A DNA stretch of 64,000 bases from positions 18,191 through 82,190 of the forward strand of contig NZ_JABUZA010000016.1 in the NCBI RefSeq assembly GCF_014897985.1, read 5' to 3'. This stretch comes from Halomonas colorata. GTDB lineage: Bacteria > Pseudomonadota > Gammaproteobacteria > Pseudomonadales > Halomonadaceae. The translations under genes were made by a program, and so were the position numbers. The notes beneath the pieces are model-generated. The model saw nothing but the letters and a program-made list of their open reading frames with translations. It was not told the DNA's origin and searched no databases. Positions 43,905 through 53,491 of this stretch are shown here, piece after piece (position 1 is the first letter of the stretch; the number at the start of each line of letters is the position of its first letter).

Positions 43905-45098
43905 ATGCCTGCATCACATACGGTTGATTCCACCAGCGCCCACGCCGAGCTGATCATTATCGGCACGGGAATGGCAGGCATTGGGCTTGCCCGAGCGTTA
44001 CGCCGTCTGGGCGATCAGCGCAGCATCACGCTGATCAGTGCCGACAGCGGCGATGATTACAGCAAACCGCTTCTCTCGACCGGATTTGCGAAAGGGCTCA
44101 AACCCGACCAGCTGGCGAGGCAGTCAGCCACCGACCTTGCTGAAGAGCTGAATATCCAGGTCATGGCCTCTACCCCGGTAGAGCAGGTATCTGCAGACAC
44201 CCAAACGCTTTGGCTTAGCAATGGACAAACGCTGAGCTACGATGCCCTGGTACTTGCCACCGGTGCCGAGCCCCGGGCACCGTTTGCCATTCCAGCAAGT
44301 GTGTCCCAGCACTTTTTTGTTATTAACGATCTGGATGACTACCGTCGATTTTACACCGCTCTGCATGAGCGGCCTGCGCGCATTGCCATTATCGGCGCGG
44401 GTCTGGTGGGCTGCGAATTCGCCAATGACCTGCACGCGAGCGGCCATCAGATAAGCCTGATTGCGCCGGAAACCACTCCGCTGCCCAGACTACTGCCTGA
44501 ACCGCTCGGCGTTGCGCTGGGCGAAGCCTTTGGCGAAGCAGGTATCCAGTTGGCGCTTGGCCGCACGCTGAAGGATATCGACATCGGCGAGGACAGCAGC
44601 GTCAAGCTGACACTGGATAATGACGCGGTCATCAACGCTGATATTGTCTTACTGGCCACCGGCCTTGCCCCAAGAACGGGGTTAGCCAAAACAGCAGGGC
44701 TTGCCGTCTCTGACCAGGGTATTCAGGTAGACCGTCACCTGCGTACCTCGAATCCACATATCTATGCCCTGGGTGACGTTGCCTGTATCGACAGCATCAA
44801 CGCCATGTATGTCCAGCCGCTACAGGCCTGCGCCAAGGCGCTGGCGGCAACGCTTTCCGGCACGCCAACCCCGGTAAGCTTCGGCGCCTGGCCCGTTATC
44901 GTTAAAACACCGCTATTGCCGGTGGTAGCCTACCCGCCGCTTATCCCACCCGAACGCTGGCGAATTGAGGGCGAAGGGAGCGACATGAGCGCGCTTGGCG
45001 AAGATAAAGACGGGAATTTAGTCGGTTTTGCGTTGACAGGGGGCTGCGTGAGACGGAAAGTGGAGCTTTCCAGAGCCGCACCTGCGCTACTGGGCTGA
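43905..45098 (+). CDS. Rubredoxin reductase-like FAD/NAD(P) oxidoreductase
   Basis: A 397-residue enzyme of the rubredoxin:NAD reductase type. FAD site IIIGTGMAGIGLARALRRLG, the YSKPLLSTGFAKGL block typical of rubredoxin reductases, ATGAEPRAP, NAD site IAIIGAGLVGCEFANDLHASGH and the second FAD site IYALGDVACID. It likely carries electrons to rubredoxin for alkane oxidation or peroxide defence, but no rubredoxin gene is in the window. Divergent from ubiC with 86 bases between. HU follows on the same strand. Confidence 0.85.
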   Translation: MPASHTVDSTSAHAELIIIGTGMAGIGLARALRRLGDQRSITLISADSGDDYSKPLLSTGFAKGLKPDQLARQSATDLAEELNIQVMASTPVEQVSADTQTLWLSNGQTLSYDALVLATGAEPRAPFAIPASVSQHFFVINDLDDYRRFYTALHERPARIAIIGAGLVGCEFANDLHASGHQISLIAPETTPLPRLLPEPLGVALGEAFGEAGIQLALGRTLKDIDIGEDSSVKLTLDNDAVINADIVLLATGLAPRTGLAKTAGLAVSDQGIQVDRHLRTSNPHIYALGDVACIDSINAMYVQPLQACAKALAATLSGTPTPVSFGAWPVIVKTPLLPVVAYPPLIPPERWRIEGEGSDMSALGEDKDGNLVGFALTGGCVRRKVELSRAAPALLG

Positions 45099-45203
45099 TT
45101 TTCACCGCGTTCACGACTAGGCTAGATAAGCTAACCCAGCCTGGGTGGCGTTTTTAATAACACCGCTACACTTCATACTTAATTTTAATGAGGGGAATTC
45201 CTT

Positions 45204-45476
45204 ATGCGCAAACCTGAACTCGCTGCTGCCATCGCTGAAAGTGCCGATCTCTCCAAAGACAAAGCAGGCCAGGTCCTGAACGTCATTCTGGATGAAATCA
45301 CCAACAGCGTCGCGAAAGGCGAAGATGTGGCTTTGATCGGTTTTGGTACCTTTACTGTTCGTGAGCGTGCAGCGCGCACCGGTAAAAACCCACAAACAGG
45401 CGCTCCTCTACAGATTCCGGCAAGCAAAAACGTTGCTTTCAAGCCGGGCAAAGCGCTTAAGGACGCCGTTTCCTAA
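45204..45476 (+). CDS. DNA-binding protein HU
   Basis: A 90-residue HU-family protein. It has the LIGFGTFTVRERAARTGKNPQTG block with the beta-arm start, then IPASKNVAFKPGKALKDAV, all typical of HU rather than IHF. It bends and compacts DNA as a dimer. AATGAGGGGAATTCCTT precedes the start. Its stop shares one base with the next ATG. Confidence 0.92.
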   Translation: MRKPELAAAIAESADLSKDKAGQVLNVILDEITNSVAKGEDVALIGFGTFTVRERAARTGKNPQTGAPLQIPASKNVAFKPGKALKDAVS

Positions 45477-45832
45477 TGAAGCTCAAGCTGACGCTGTGGC
45501 TGCTGAGCTTTATGCTCAAACGCGCCCTGCGCCGCAAGCCGCGCTTTCGTGAACAGCTTGAACGAATGCGCGGCCTAGACTGGGGTATTGCCACGGAAGA
45601 CTTAACCGTCGCCCGTTACTACCGAATGACGCCAAAAGGCATCACTTCAGGTAAAGGCTTGCCGGTCGATCTGGATCTTGAGCTACGCTTTCGCGATCAA
45701 GACGCCGCGTTACGTATCCTCAGGAAACCAACGCAGCAGGCCTTCCTCGACGGAATGCTCAACGGCGAGGTACGCCTTGTCGGTGACTCCGCCGATATGA
45801 ACAAGCTGCAAAAGCTGCTGAAGTACTTGTAG
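45476..45832 (+). CDS. SCP2-like small protein coupled to HU
   Basis: A 118-residue protein. The middle VDLDLELRFRDQDAALRILRKPTQQAFLDGMLNGEVRLVGDSADMNKLQKLL resembles the sterol-carrier-protein 2 fold (beta sheet, then a helix and G-D turn). The N-terminus is hydrophobic and basic (LTLWLLSFMLKRALRRKPRF), possibly an amphipathic membrane anchor. Stop of HU and its ATG share one base (TAATG), so it is translated with HU, an unusual pairing. Function unknown; lipid binding is an inference. Confidence 0.6.
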   Translation: MKLKLTLWLLSFMLKRALRRKPRFREQLERMRGLDWGIATEDLTVARYYRMTPKGITSGKGLPVDLDLELRFRDQDAALRILRKPTQQAFLDGMLNGEVRLVGDSADMNKLQKLLKYL

Positions 45833-45850
45833 CGCTACTTCTAGCGGTTA

Positions 45851-45872
45851 CCCGCCACCCTTGGGTGGCGGG
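45851..45872 (+). terminator. Hairpin after the HU operon
   Basis: CCCGCCACCC-TT-GGGTGGCGGG is a long GC-rich stem, followed by a pyrimidine-rich run with few Ts (CCCCTGCTCTCTTTG). It is likely the end of the HU operon though not a classic U tract. Confidence 0.5.
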
Positions 45873-46002
45873 CCCCTGCTCTCTTTGCCTATCATCTCCC
45901 CGTCATAATGTTATGAGCACGACTTTTTAAACACGCCTTAAATACGCCTTGGGCTTTTATTCGCGGTAACGTTAACACTGTTAATTCGATAACCGGATAG
46001 CC

Positions 46003-47010
46003 ATGACCGCATCCATAGTAACCACGATAGGCTTAAAGCTTGCACACTTGCCTACCGGCAAACTACGCCCTGAGCATATCCAAAAGACATTGATTAGCCT
46101 GCCCAAAACACCACGGTTACTGTTAAAACCCCGCTATATCAGCGTTGATCCGTATATGCGTACACGTATGCAGCCAGCCGGGTACGACTATATCGAGCGC
46201 TGGGCCGTCGGCAGCCCGTTGTCCGGCTGGACGTTGGCCGAAGTAATTGCCAGCAACGGGCCTTCTTTCAAGCGCGGCGATTTCGTCGTAGGTCACCTTC
46301 CCATGCAGGAGATCGTTGCTTCTGACGGGCAGCAGCTAACCCCTGTTCCGGAGGGTAGCGATCCAGAAGCCTACCTGCATCCGCTGGGAATGACGGGATT
46401 TACCGCCTGGGTGGGTATGCAGCGCTTGGGGCAGCCTACTGCTCAAGATAGCGTACTGGTCAGCGCCGCCGCAGGCGCGGTGGGTTCTATCGCGGCGCAG
46501 CTTGCCCAGCACCAAGGGGCAAACGTCATCGTCACGGCCGGGCGGGCCGACAAGCGCGCCTGGCTGCATGACAAAGGATTTAAGAGCGTACTCAATCATC
46601 GCAGCCCGGATTATATCGAGCAGCTACATGACGCGGCGCCTTTTGGAATTACGCTTAACTTTGAAAATATCGGGGGGCGCGCCTTCACGACAGCGATTGA
46701 ATCAATGGCTACTAACGGACGCATTGTGCTGTGTGGGTTAGTAAGCCAGTATCAGACCCGTAATCCGCGTAAAAGCCCTGATAACTTTGCACAGCTAAGG
46801 CAAAAAAACGTCGCGGTTCATCCTTTTGTCGTGCCCGACTACTTGCGTTACTGGGATGCCTTTCAACAATTTATGCAGCCGTTAGTCGTTCAAAAACGCC
46901 TCGCGTGGAAGCTCGATAAAATTTCCGGCGGGCTGGATAGCGTTGCGCCAGCGCTGATTGGTTTACTCAATGGGGATAATTTAGGTAAACGGGTCGTCGA
47001 AATGCCTTAG
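46003..47010 (+). CDS. NADPH-dependent MDR reductase (CurA/PTGR-like)
   Basis: A 335-residue zinc-free medium-chain reductase. The N-terminus has YISVDPYMRTRM, a family hallmark; the NADPH site is SAAAGAVGSIAAQLAQ with AGRADKRAWL, and the late ENIGGRAFTTAIESM and NGRIVLCGLVSQYQ are conserved. Relatives reduce enone double bonds (curcumin, prostaglandin or leukotriene type). It is monocistronic, ahead of the FUSC gene by 90 bases. The exact substrate is unknown. Confidence 0.85.
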   Translation: MTASIVTTIGLKLAHLPTGKLRPEHIQKTLISLPKTPRLLLKPRYISVDPYMRTRMQPAGYDYIERWAVGSPLSGWTLAEVIASNGPSFKRGDFVVGHLPMQEIVASDGQQLTPVPEGSDPEAYLHPLGMTGFTAWVGMQRLGQPTAQDSVLVSAAAGAVGSIAAQLAQHQGANVIVTAGRADKRAWLHDKGFKSVLNHRSPDYIEQLHDAAPFGITLNFENIGGRAFTTAIESMATNGRIVLCGLVSQYQTRNPRKSPDNFAQLRQKNVAVHPFVVPDYLRYWDAFQQFMQPLVVQKRLAWKLDKISGGLDSVAPALIGLLNGDNLGKRVVEMP

Positions 47011-47100
47011 GCGCACGCCAAGTTAAGCCACAAGCCATAGCAACGACCCAAGCTTAGCGTTTATACTAAAGTCTAACATCGACCCACAACAAGAGCATCT

Positions 47101-49323
47101 ATGCCTATTTCACTGCCGCTTCGGCGTCTTTGGACCCTCGATAAGTTTGCTTATAGTCTGCGCGTTTTTATCGCGTTCAGCGCAGCGCTACTGTTTAGCG
47201 GCATAATGGGCGATGTAGCGTTGGTTATTCCGCTTTTCCTGGGAATTATCGCCTGTGCCCTTTCCGAAACCGATGACAGCTGGCAGGGCCGCTTACAGGC
47301 GCTGCTGGTCACGCTGATATGTTTTACCTTGGCCTCATTTATCGTGCAGTGGCTTTTCCCTTGGCCATGGCTATTTGCACTAGGGCTGGGAACCTCCACG
47401 TTCACTCTGATCATGTTGGGCGCTATCGGTCAGCGGTACGCCACGATTGCCTCCGGCACGCTGATTTTATCGATCTACTCAATGATCAATATTGAGCAGC
47501 ATGGCGGCGTGGATGCCGACGTGGCGTCTCGCCAGCTGCTGCTCTTAGCAGGCGCCGCCTGGTACGGGGTTATTTCGGTTATCTGGTGTGCGCTTTTTTC
47601 CCGTCAGCCCGTCAAACAAAGCATGGCACGAGTCTATAAAGCGCTAGGCGAGTTCTTAATACTCAAATCGGCTCTGTTTGAGCCGGTACGCGGCGTCGAT
47701 GTCGAGGCTCGCCGAGTGGCCCTGGCGCGCCAGAATGGCAAAGTGGTGGATGCGCTCAATCAGGCCAAAGAGATGATTTTTCGTCGCCTGGAAGGCCAGC
47801 GCGGCAGTCAAAAACTTAACCGCTATCTGCGCATCTACTTTATTGCCCAGGACATTCATGAGCGGGCAAGCTCGACCCACTACCCTTATAGCGCGCTCAC
47901 CGAGGCGTTTTTCCACCACGATGTGCTGTTTCGCTGCCAGCGGCTGTTAGATCAGCAGGGGCGCGCCTGCCGTCAGTTGGCCAAATCACTACTGCTTAAC
48001 CGGCCCTTTGATCACCAGCAGAGCGAACAGGCGCTTGCTGACCTGAGAGCCTCCATCGATAATTTAAGCGAACGCGGCAAGCCCGAATGGCGTGCCCTGC
48101 TGCATCCGCTTAACGCACTCGCCAGTAACCTTGCCACGCTTGAAGCGCAGATTGCCAGTGCGCATAACCCGGACACCACTGATGACCGTCGCGATAGCGC
48201 ACTTTATGATCGCTCGCCTTCCAGCCTGCTGGAAGCGTGGAAGCGAGTACAGCTCAACTTTACGCTTGGCTCTCCCACCTTTCGTCATGCGGTACGCCTG
48301 ACAACCGCGCTGATGGTGGGCTACGGTTTGCTTCAGTGGCTGGACCCCGAGCAGGGCTTCTGGATCTTGCTGACGACCCTGTTTGTATGTCGACCTAACT
48401 TCGCCACGACGCGGCGCTTTCTTTCCCAACGTATTTTGGGCACGGTGCTGGGCCTTACGGCAGGCTGGGTGTCGATCAGCCTGTTCCCCCAGCCAAGCGT
48501 GCAGAGCGTGATTGCGGTGGCCGCCGGTGTCACCTTTTTTGCCAACCGGGAAAAACGTTATGTCGTGGCGACAGCTTCCATCACCTTGCTGGTGCTGTGC
48601 AGCTTTAATCAGGTGGGCGACGGCTTTGATCTTATCTGGCCGCGCTTGTTTGATACCTTGATTGGCTCGCTGATTGCAGGGCTTGCGGTGTTTTTCATTC
48701 TGCCCGACTGGCAGGGCCGTCGGCTCTACCGTGAAGCCGCAAAGGCGATTACCAATCACCGCCGCTATCTGGATGAAATTGTTCATCAGTATGAAGAGGG
48801 CAAGCAGGATGATTTGGCTTATCGCCTGGCCCGGCGTAATGCCCATAACGCCGATGCCGCGCTCTCTACGCTGCTGACCAATATGCTTCATGAGCCGGGA
48901 CACTACCGTAAGCAGGATGCCGACAATGGACTGCGCTTTCTGGTGCTTTCCAATACGCTGTTGAGCCACCTCTCAGCGCTGGGCGCCCACCGCCATCGCC
49001 TGGCGGAAGATGAGGAAGACGCGGCATCGATGCCTTCTGCCAAGCGTATCAGCGAACTGCTGGGGCAACTGTCCGAACAGTTGGATAAACGCCAGTTCAT
49101 CGCCCCGCTGGATGAGCAGGCAAGCGAGCTACTCGCGCAGCTAAACGAGCAGAGCGTTCACCGGGAAGAGGGGGAAGAGAAAGCGCTGACGCTGTATCGG
49201 CCCATTCAAAGCCAGCTACGCCTGATTGCCGAACAGCTGGTGCCTCTAGGCGAAGCGGCTAACCGCTTGACCAGCACGCCAGCCGCTATCGAAGATGCCA
49301 ACAGCGCTAGCGTCAAGGTATAA
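47101..49323 (+). CDS. FUSC/YccS-type inner membrane protein
   Basis: A 740-residue protein. A first block of about six membrane helices (FIAFSAALLFSGIMGDVALVIPLFLGIIA), a soluble linker of about 230 residues, a second six-helix block (MVGYGLLQWLDPEQGFWILLTTLFVCRPNFATTRRFLSQRILGTVLGLTAGW), then a C-terminal helical domain. The LTTLFVCRPNF-(x)-T-x-x-R block is the fusaric-acid-resistance (FUSC) signature and the layout fits YccS. Such proteins are thought to export aromatic acids or act in envelope integrity; here the substrate is unknown. Convergent with recG. Confidence 0.85.
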   Translation: MPISLPLRRLWTLDKFAYSLRVFIAFSAALLFSGIMGDVALVIPLFLGIIACALSETDDSWQGRLQALLVTLICFTLASFIVQWLFPWPWLFALGLGTSTFTLIMLGAIGQRYATIASGTLILSIYSMINIEQHGGVDADVASRQLLLLAGAAWYGVISVIWCALFSRQPVKQSMARVYKALGEFLILKSALFEPVRGVDVEARRVALARQNGKVVDALNQAKEMIFRRLEGQRGSQKLNRYLRIYFIAQDIHERASSTHYPYSALTEAFFHHDVLFRCQRLLDQQGRACRQLAKSLLLNRPFDHQQSEQALADLRASIDNLSERGKPEWRALLHPLNALASNLATLEAQIASAHNPDTTDDRRDSALYDRSPSSLLEAWKRVQLNFTLGSPTFRHAVRLTTALMVGYGLLQWLDPEQGFWILLTTLFVCRPNFATTRRFLSQRILGTVLGLTAGWVSISLFPQPSVQSVIAVAAGVTFFANREKRYVVATASITLLVLCSFNQVGDGFDLIWPRLFDTLIGSLIAGLAVFFILPDWQGRRLYREAAKAITNHRRYLDEIVHQYEEGKQDDLAYRLARRNAHNADAALSTLLTNMLHEPGHYRKQDADNGLRFLVLSNTLLSHLSALGAHRHRLAEDEEDAASMPSAKRISELLGQLSEQLDKRQFIAPLDEQASELLAQLNEQSVHREEGEEKALTLYRPIQSQLRLIAEQLVPLGEAANRLTSTPAAIEDANSASVKV

Positions 49324-49340
49324 GACTTCACCGCAGGCCG

Positions 49341-51419
49341 CTACACCTGCCCGTAGCGTCCTGCGGCCTCGCCTAGCCAGCGCCGCACCAGTACCGCGGT
49401 AATATGCGGCTCGCTTTGCAGCTCGGAGGCCAAGGAGGTCACGCGCTCCAACAGGTCGGCATCGCGTTCCAGGTCGGCAATCTTCATTTGCGCAAGGCCG
49501 GTCTGCCGGGTGCCCAGCACCTCACCCGGGCCGCGAATTTCCAGATCCTTTTCCGCAATACGGAAACCATCGGTGGTTTCACGCATGACGCTCAGGCGCT
49601 CGCGGGAGCTTTTGGAAAGCGGCGGGTGATAAAGCAGTACGCAGAAGCTTTCCGTACTTCCCCGGCCGACACGTCCGCGCAGCTGATGTAGTTGGGAAAG
49701 CCCCAAGCGTTCAGGGTTTTCAATAATCATCAGGCTGGCATTAGGTACATCCACCCCCACTTCAATCACCGTGGTGGCGACCAGCAGATCCAGCTCACCC
49801 TCTTTAAAGGCGGTCATCACTTCGGTTTTTTCACTGGCCTTCATACGCCCATGAATCAGGCCGATGGCAAGCTCGGGCAGCGCTTGCGTCAATTCCTGGC
49901 TGGTGACTTCCGCGGCCTGGCACTGCAGCGCTTCGGACTCATCAATCAGCGTACATACCCAATAAGCCTGGCGGCCCTCGCTGCAGGCATTGCGAATCCG
50001 CTCGACGACTTCGGGGCGACGCTCATCCGCTACCACCACGGTTTTAACCGGGGTACGCCCTGGCGGAAGCTCATCGATGACCGAAACATCCAGGTCCGCA
50101 TAGGCGCTCATGGCAAGCGTACGCGGGATGGGTGTAGCGGTCATGATCAGCTGGTGCGGGGTTAGCCCGCCCGCTTCGCCTTTTTCGCGCAGCGCCAAGC
50201 GCTGGTGGACACCAAAGCGGTGCTGTTCATCGATAATCGCCAGCCCCAGGCACTGAAAATGCACGTCATCCTGGAACAGCGCGTGGGTGCCGACCACCAT
50301 GCGCGCACGGCCATCGGCAATCGCGGCCTTAGCGTCCAGGCGAGTTTTGCCCTTCAGTTTGCCTGCAAGCCAAGCGACTTCGATGCCTAGTGGTTCAAAC
50401 CAGGCTTTAAACGCCCGGTAGTGCTGCTCTGCGAGGATTTCGGTAGGCGCCATGATGGCAGCCTGACAATTGCCGGAAAGCGCGGCCAGCGCGGCCATGG
50501 CGGCCACCACGGTTTTTCCCGACCCCACATCGCCCTGCACCAGGCGTAGCATGGGCGCTGGACGGCTTAAATCCAGCGTGATTTCCTCAAGCACGCGCTG
50601 CTGGGCACCCGTTAGGGCAAACGGCAGCTGGGCTAAAAAGCGCGCCTGCAGGCCACGCCCAGAAGGCAGCTCCGGCGCGCCGTCGGCCTGGATACGCAGG
50701 CGAACTTCTCGCAGGCTAAGCTGATGCGCTAAAAGCTCTTCCAGCGCTAGGCGGCGCGTGGCGGAATGCTGGCCGCTGGAAAGCTTATCAATATCAACAT
50801 CAGGCGGGGGCTGATGCAGTAAATGCAGGCAGGCGTGGAGCCCCGGCAGGTGAAAGCGCTGGCGCAGCGCATCAGGGATAACATCGGGCAGCGCTTTAGG
50901 CGCGCTATCCAGTAAGCCAAGCGCCTGCTGCGTCAATGCCCGCAAGCGGGCTTGGTTCAAGCCTTCGGTGGTGGGGTAGATCGGGGTAAAATACTCATCG
51001 ACCGGCGTTTCACCCGCCGTATTCAAGCGATACTCGGGGTGATAAATTTCAAGCCCGGTGGCCCCGGCCCGCGCTTCACCAAACGCACGTACCGAAACGC
51101 CCGGGCGTAACTGCTGCTGTTGAGCAGGCGAAAAGTGAAAAAAACGCAGGCTTAAAATACCGCTGCCGTCGCGCAGGCGTATCAACAAACTTCGACGCCG
51201 CCCCTTGACGACATCCGAGGCGGTCACCTCACCTTCGATCACGGCTTCCTGGCCGGCGCGTAGCAGGCCGATCGGCGTTAGCCGGGTACGGTCCTGGTAG
51301 CGCAGCGGCAGGTGGAAAAGCAGATCACTAACGTGTTCAATGCCCAACCGCGAAAGCTTGAGCGCTAACGCTTCACCGACGCCTTTGAGCGCAGTAACGG
51401 GCCCGTTAAGATCGCTCAT
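49341..51419 (-). CDS. recG: ATP-dependent DNA helicase RecG
   Basis: A 692-residue helicase of recombination and fork repair. The N-terminal wedge domain (OB fold near LLFHLPLRYQDRT) is followed by QGDVGSGKT (Walker A), TEILAEQHYRAF, IIDEQHRFG (DEQH box), TATPIPRTLAM, a GRV-rich motif VI LRGRVGRG and the TRG end. It overlaps oxyR by 4 bases (ATGA), as is known in Pseudomonas. Length normal. Confidence 0.95.
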   Translation of the reverse strand: MSDLNGPVTALKGVGEALALKLSRLGIEHVSDLLFHLPLRYQDRTRLTPIGLLRAGQEAVIEGEVTASDVVKGRRRSLLIRLRDGSGILSLRFFHFSPAQQQQLRPGVSVRAFGEARAGATGLEIYHPEYRLNTAGETPVDEYFTPIYPTTEGLNQARLRALTQQALGLLDSAPKALPDVIPDALRQRFHLPGLHACLHLLHQPPPDVDIDKLSSGQHSATRRLALEELLAHQLSLREVRLRIQADGAPELPSGRGLQARFLAQLPFALTGAQQRVLEEITLDLSRPAPMLRLVQGDVGSGKTVVAAMAALAALSGNCQAAIMAPTEILAEQHYRAFKAWFEPLGIEVAWLAGKLKGKTRLDAKAAIADGRARMVVGTHALFQDDVHFQCLGLAIIDEQHRFGVHQRLALREKGEAGGLTPHQLIMTATPIPRTLAMSAYADLDVSVIDELPPGRTPVKTVVVADERRPEVVERIRNACSEGRQAYWVCTLIDESEALQCQAAEVTSQELTQALPELAIGLIHGRMKASEKTEVMTAFKEGELDLLVATTVIEVGVDVPNASLMIIENPERLGLSQLHQLRGRVGRGSTESFCVLLYHPPLSKSSRERLSVMRETTDGFRIAEKDLEIRGPGEVLGTRQTGLAQMKIADLERDADLLERVTSLASELQSEPHITAVLVRRWLGEAAGRYGQV

Positions 51420-52345
51420 GAGTGCGCTTTACGCTTTTGGGCAGGCTGTTGGCACTGGCTGATGGCATTCACTAGGGCGTCGATCGCTTTAGGGCGCGGG
51501 AAGCTGGCCCGCCAGGCGATCGCCACCGTCCGTGAAGGGGCTGGGTCGACGAAGGGCCGGCTCTCAAGCATGGCATTTTCATATTGATCGGTTCCTAATG
51601 CTGACTGCGGCAATACGGTAATCCCTAGCCGTGACGCCACCATATGGCGAATGGTTTCCAGCGACCCGCCCTCGGCAATCAAGGTGTTATTCGGGTTATT
51701 GAGCTTTTGGGTAATCGCCGGACACGCTTCAAGAATCTGGTCCCTAAAGCAGTGGCCTTCCCCCAACAGCAGCAGGCGCTCTTCCAGCAACTCCTCTTTA
51801 CGAATAGCCTCGCGCTCAACCCAGCGATGATTTGCCGGTATCAATACTTCAAACTGCTCTTCGTAAATAGGCTTGGTCACAATATCGGTTTCAGTAAACG
51901 GTAGCGCCACAATAATGACATCCAACTCACCGTTTTTTAGCTTAGCACGTAACGTTCCGGTCATACCTTCTTCAATATACAGCGGCATTTGCGGCGCAAT
52001 GTTGGCAAGTGCGGGAATCAGGTGCGGAAATAAATACGGGCCGATGGTGTAAATAGCCCCGATGCGTAGCGGATTCGATAGCTGATCTTTACCGGCACTG
52101 GCCATTTCATAAATCAACCGGCTTTGCTCCAGCACACGCTGGGCCTGAGCGATGATCTTCTCGCCAAGTGGGGTTACCTGAATCGTGGACTTGGAGCGCT
52201 CAAACAGCGGTATATCCAGCTCCTCTTCAAGTTTTTTCACCGCCACAGAAAGCGTTGGCTGCGATACATGGCAGCGTTCAGCCGCACGACCGAAGTGGCG
52301 CTCTTGGGCAAGGGTTACGATGTAGCGAAGTTCTGTTAAAGTCAT
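51416..52345 (-). CDS. oxyR: LysR-family peroxide regulator OxyR
   Basis: A 309-residue LysR regulator. The HTH is in MTLTELRYIVTLAQERHFGRAAERCHVSQPTLSVAVKKLE, nearly identical to Pseudomonas OxyR, and redox Cys199 and Cys208 fall in GEGHCFRDQILEACP exactly at the E. coli positions. Peroxide oxidises the pair and turns the protein into an activator of catalase and peroxidase genes. I choose the ATG at 52343-52345 by homology; an ATG 18 bases upstream follows GAGAGG and is an alternative. recG follows with overlap. Confidence 0.93.
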   Translation of the reverse strand: MTLTELRYIVTLAQERHFGRAAERCHVSQPTLSVAVKKLEEELDIPLFERSKSTIQVTPLGEKIIAQAQRVLEQSRLIYEMASAGKDQLSNPLRIGAIYTIGPYLFPHLIPALANIAPQMPLYIEEGMTGTLRAKLKNGELDVIIVALPFTETDIVTKPIYEEQFEVLIPANHRWVEREAIRKEELLEERLLLLGEGHCFRDQILEACPAITQKLNNPNNTLIAEGGSLETIRHMVASRLGITVLPQSALGTDQYENAMLESRPFVDPAPSRTVAIAWRASFPRPKAIDALVNAISQCQQPAQKRKAHS

Positions 52346-52498
52346 AACGGCGCCAGTGGGCATCCTCTCGTAGCAGCTCGTGACTAACATCATGGCAGTC
52401 AGCGGGACGGAAAAGGATAAGCAAACCCTGCTGACGATGTCATATCTCGCAGGGACTTTGTATCCAATAGGGAATTTTTATCAAAAGGAGTGGATAAG

Positions 52499-53380
52499 GT
52501 GAAGCTAACTGTACTGATTATCGGTTGTGGTGATCTTGGCATTACCTTAGGGCGCGAGTTAATTGATGAGGGACATCGCGTCATTGGCGTACGTCGTAAA
52601 ACAGCGGCATTAAAAGGCACAGGCATTGAGCCCCTGGCGCTTGACCTTAACGAACTTGATGAAACCAACGCATCTGCACTTCCCCAGGCAGACTACGTAA
52701 TTTATAGCGTAAGCGCCGACCGCTTTGAAGAAAGCGCTTATCAAAGTGCCTACCCAGAAGGCCTGAAGCGAGTGCTGAGCGTGATGGAGCAGCACGAAAA
52801 GCCGCCGCGCCGCGTCTTCTTCGTATCGTCGACCAGCGTGTATGGCCAGCAGGAAGGCGAAGAGGTCAACGAGGAGAGCCCCACTGGCCCCACCAGCTTC
52901 TCCGGCATGCTGATGTGTGAAGCCGAACAGATGCTGTTTGATCACCCGCTACCCGGCACCGTTGTGCGCTTTTCAGGTATCTATGGCCCAGGCCGTGATC
53001 GCTTGATTCATCAGGTAGCGGAAGGCCGTATCGCCGCCGTTACGCCGGTTATCTACTCCAACCGCATTCACCGGGATGACTGTACCGGTATTCTGGCCCA
53101 CTTGATCCGCATTCAGGAAAGCGGCCAGCCGCTTGCGAACCTGTACCTGGGTAGCGACTGCGAGCCGGTCACCATGCATAACGTGATGGCCTGGATTGGT
53201 AAGCAGCTCAAGGTGGAATCTACCGATACCATGCAGTCGCCGCTGCGCCGTCGGGCCAGCAAGCGGTGCGATAACCAGCGTATTCTCGAAACCGGCTACC
53301 AGTTTAGCTACCCAAGCTACCGTGAAGGATATGCACAAATACTTAAAGAGGGCGGCTTTTTAAAGCCTCAGAAAGCCTGA
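52499..53380 (+). CDS. NAD-dependent epimerase/dehydratase-like protein (YeeZ-like)
   Basis: A 293-residue extended SDR-fold protein. VLIIGCGDLGITLGRELIDEGHRVIGVRR is the Rossmann start with R in place of an acidic residue (NADP-type), followed by ADYVIYSVSADRFEE, VFFVSSTSVYGQQEG with a Ser/Thr near the catalytic Tyr, VVRFSGIYGPGRDRL and IHRDDCTGILAHLI. The catalytic Y-x3-K pair is not apparent; S-G-M-L-M lies where it is expected, so activity is uncertain. I choose the GTG at 52499 because AGGAG lies eight bases ahead. It is divergent from oxyR. Confidence 0.75.
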   Translation: MKLTVLIIGCGDLGITLGRELIDEGHRVIGVRRKTAALKGTGIEPLALDLNELDETNASALPQADYVIYSVSADRFEESAYQSAYPEGLKRVLSVMEQHEKPPRRVFFVSSTSVYGQQEGEEVNEESPTGPTSFSGMLMCEAEQMLFDHPLPGTVVRFSGIYGPGRDRLIHQVAEGRIAAVTPVIYSNRIHRDDCTGILAHLIRIQESGQPLANLYLGSDCEPVTMHNVMAWIGKQLKVESTDTMQSPLRRRASKRCDNQRILETGYQFSYPSYREGYAQILKEGGFLKPQKA

Positions 53381-53444
53381 GCACTACAAGCGCACAGCAG
53401 CGTGAAAGATACATAAACGCTGGATAAGTAAACGTTAGATACAC

Positions 53445-53483
53445 ACCGGCCAGACGCTAACCATTGCTTCTGGCCGGTTTTTT
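53445..53483 (+). terminator. Intrinsic terminator after the epimerase-like gene
   Basis: A ten-pair stem, ACCGGCCAGA with TCTGGCCGGT, closes a 14-base loop and ends in six Ts (53478-53483). It is a strong rho-independent terminator, just ahead of the convergent ridA end at 53492. Confidence 0.85.
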
Positions 53484-53491
53484 ACGGCGTA

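Noticed and set aside
48064..48969. 301-residue open frame on the minus strand
   Set aside because: It lies wholly antisense to the FUSC gene, whose reading has clear helices and motifs; the antisense protein is Gln/His/Arg rich with no domain.
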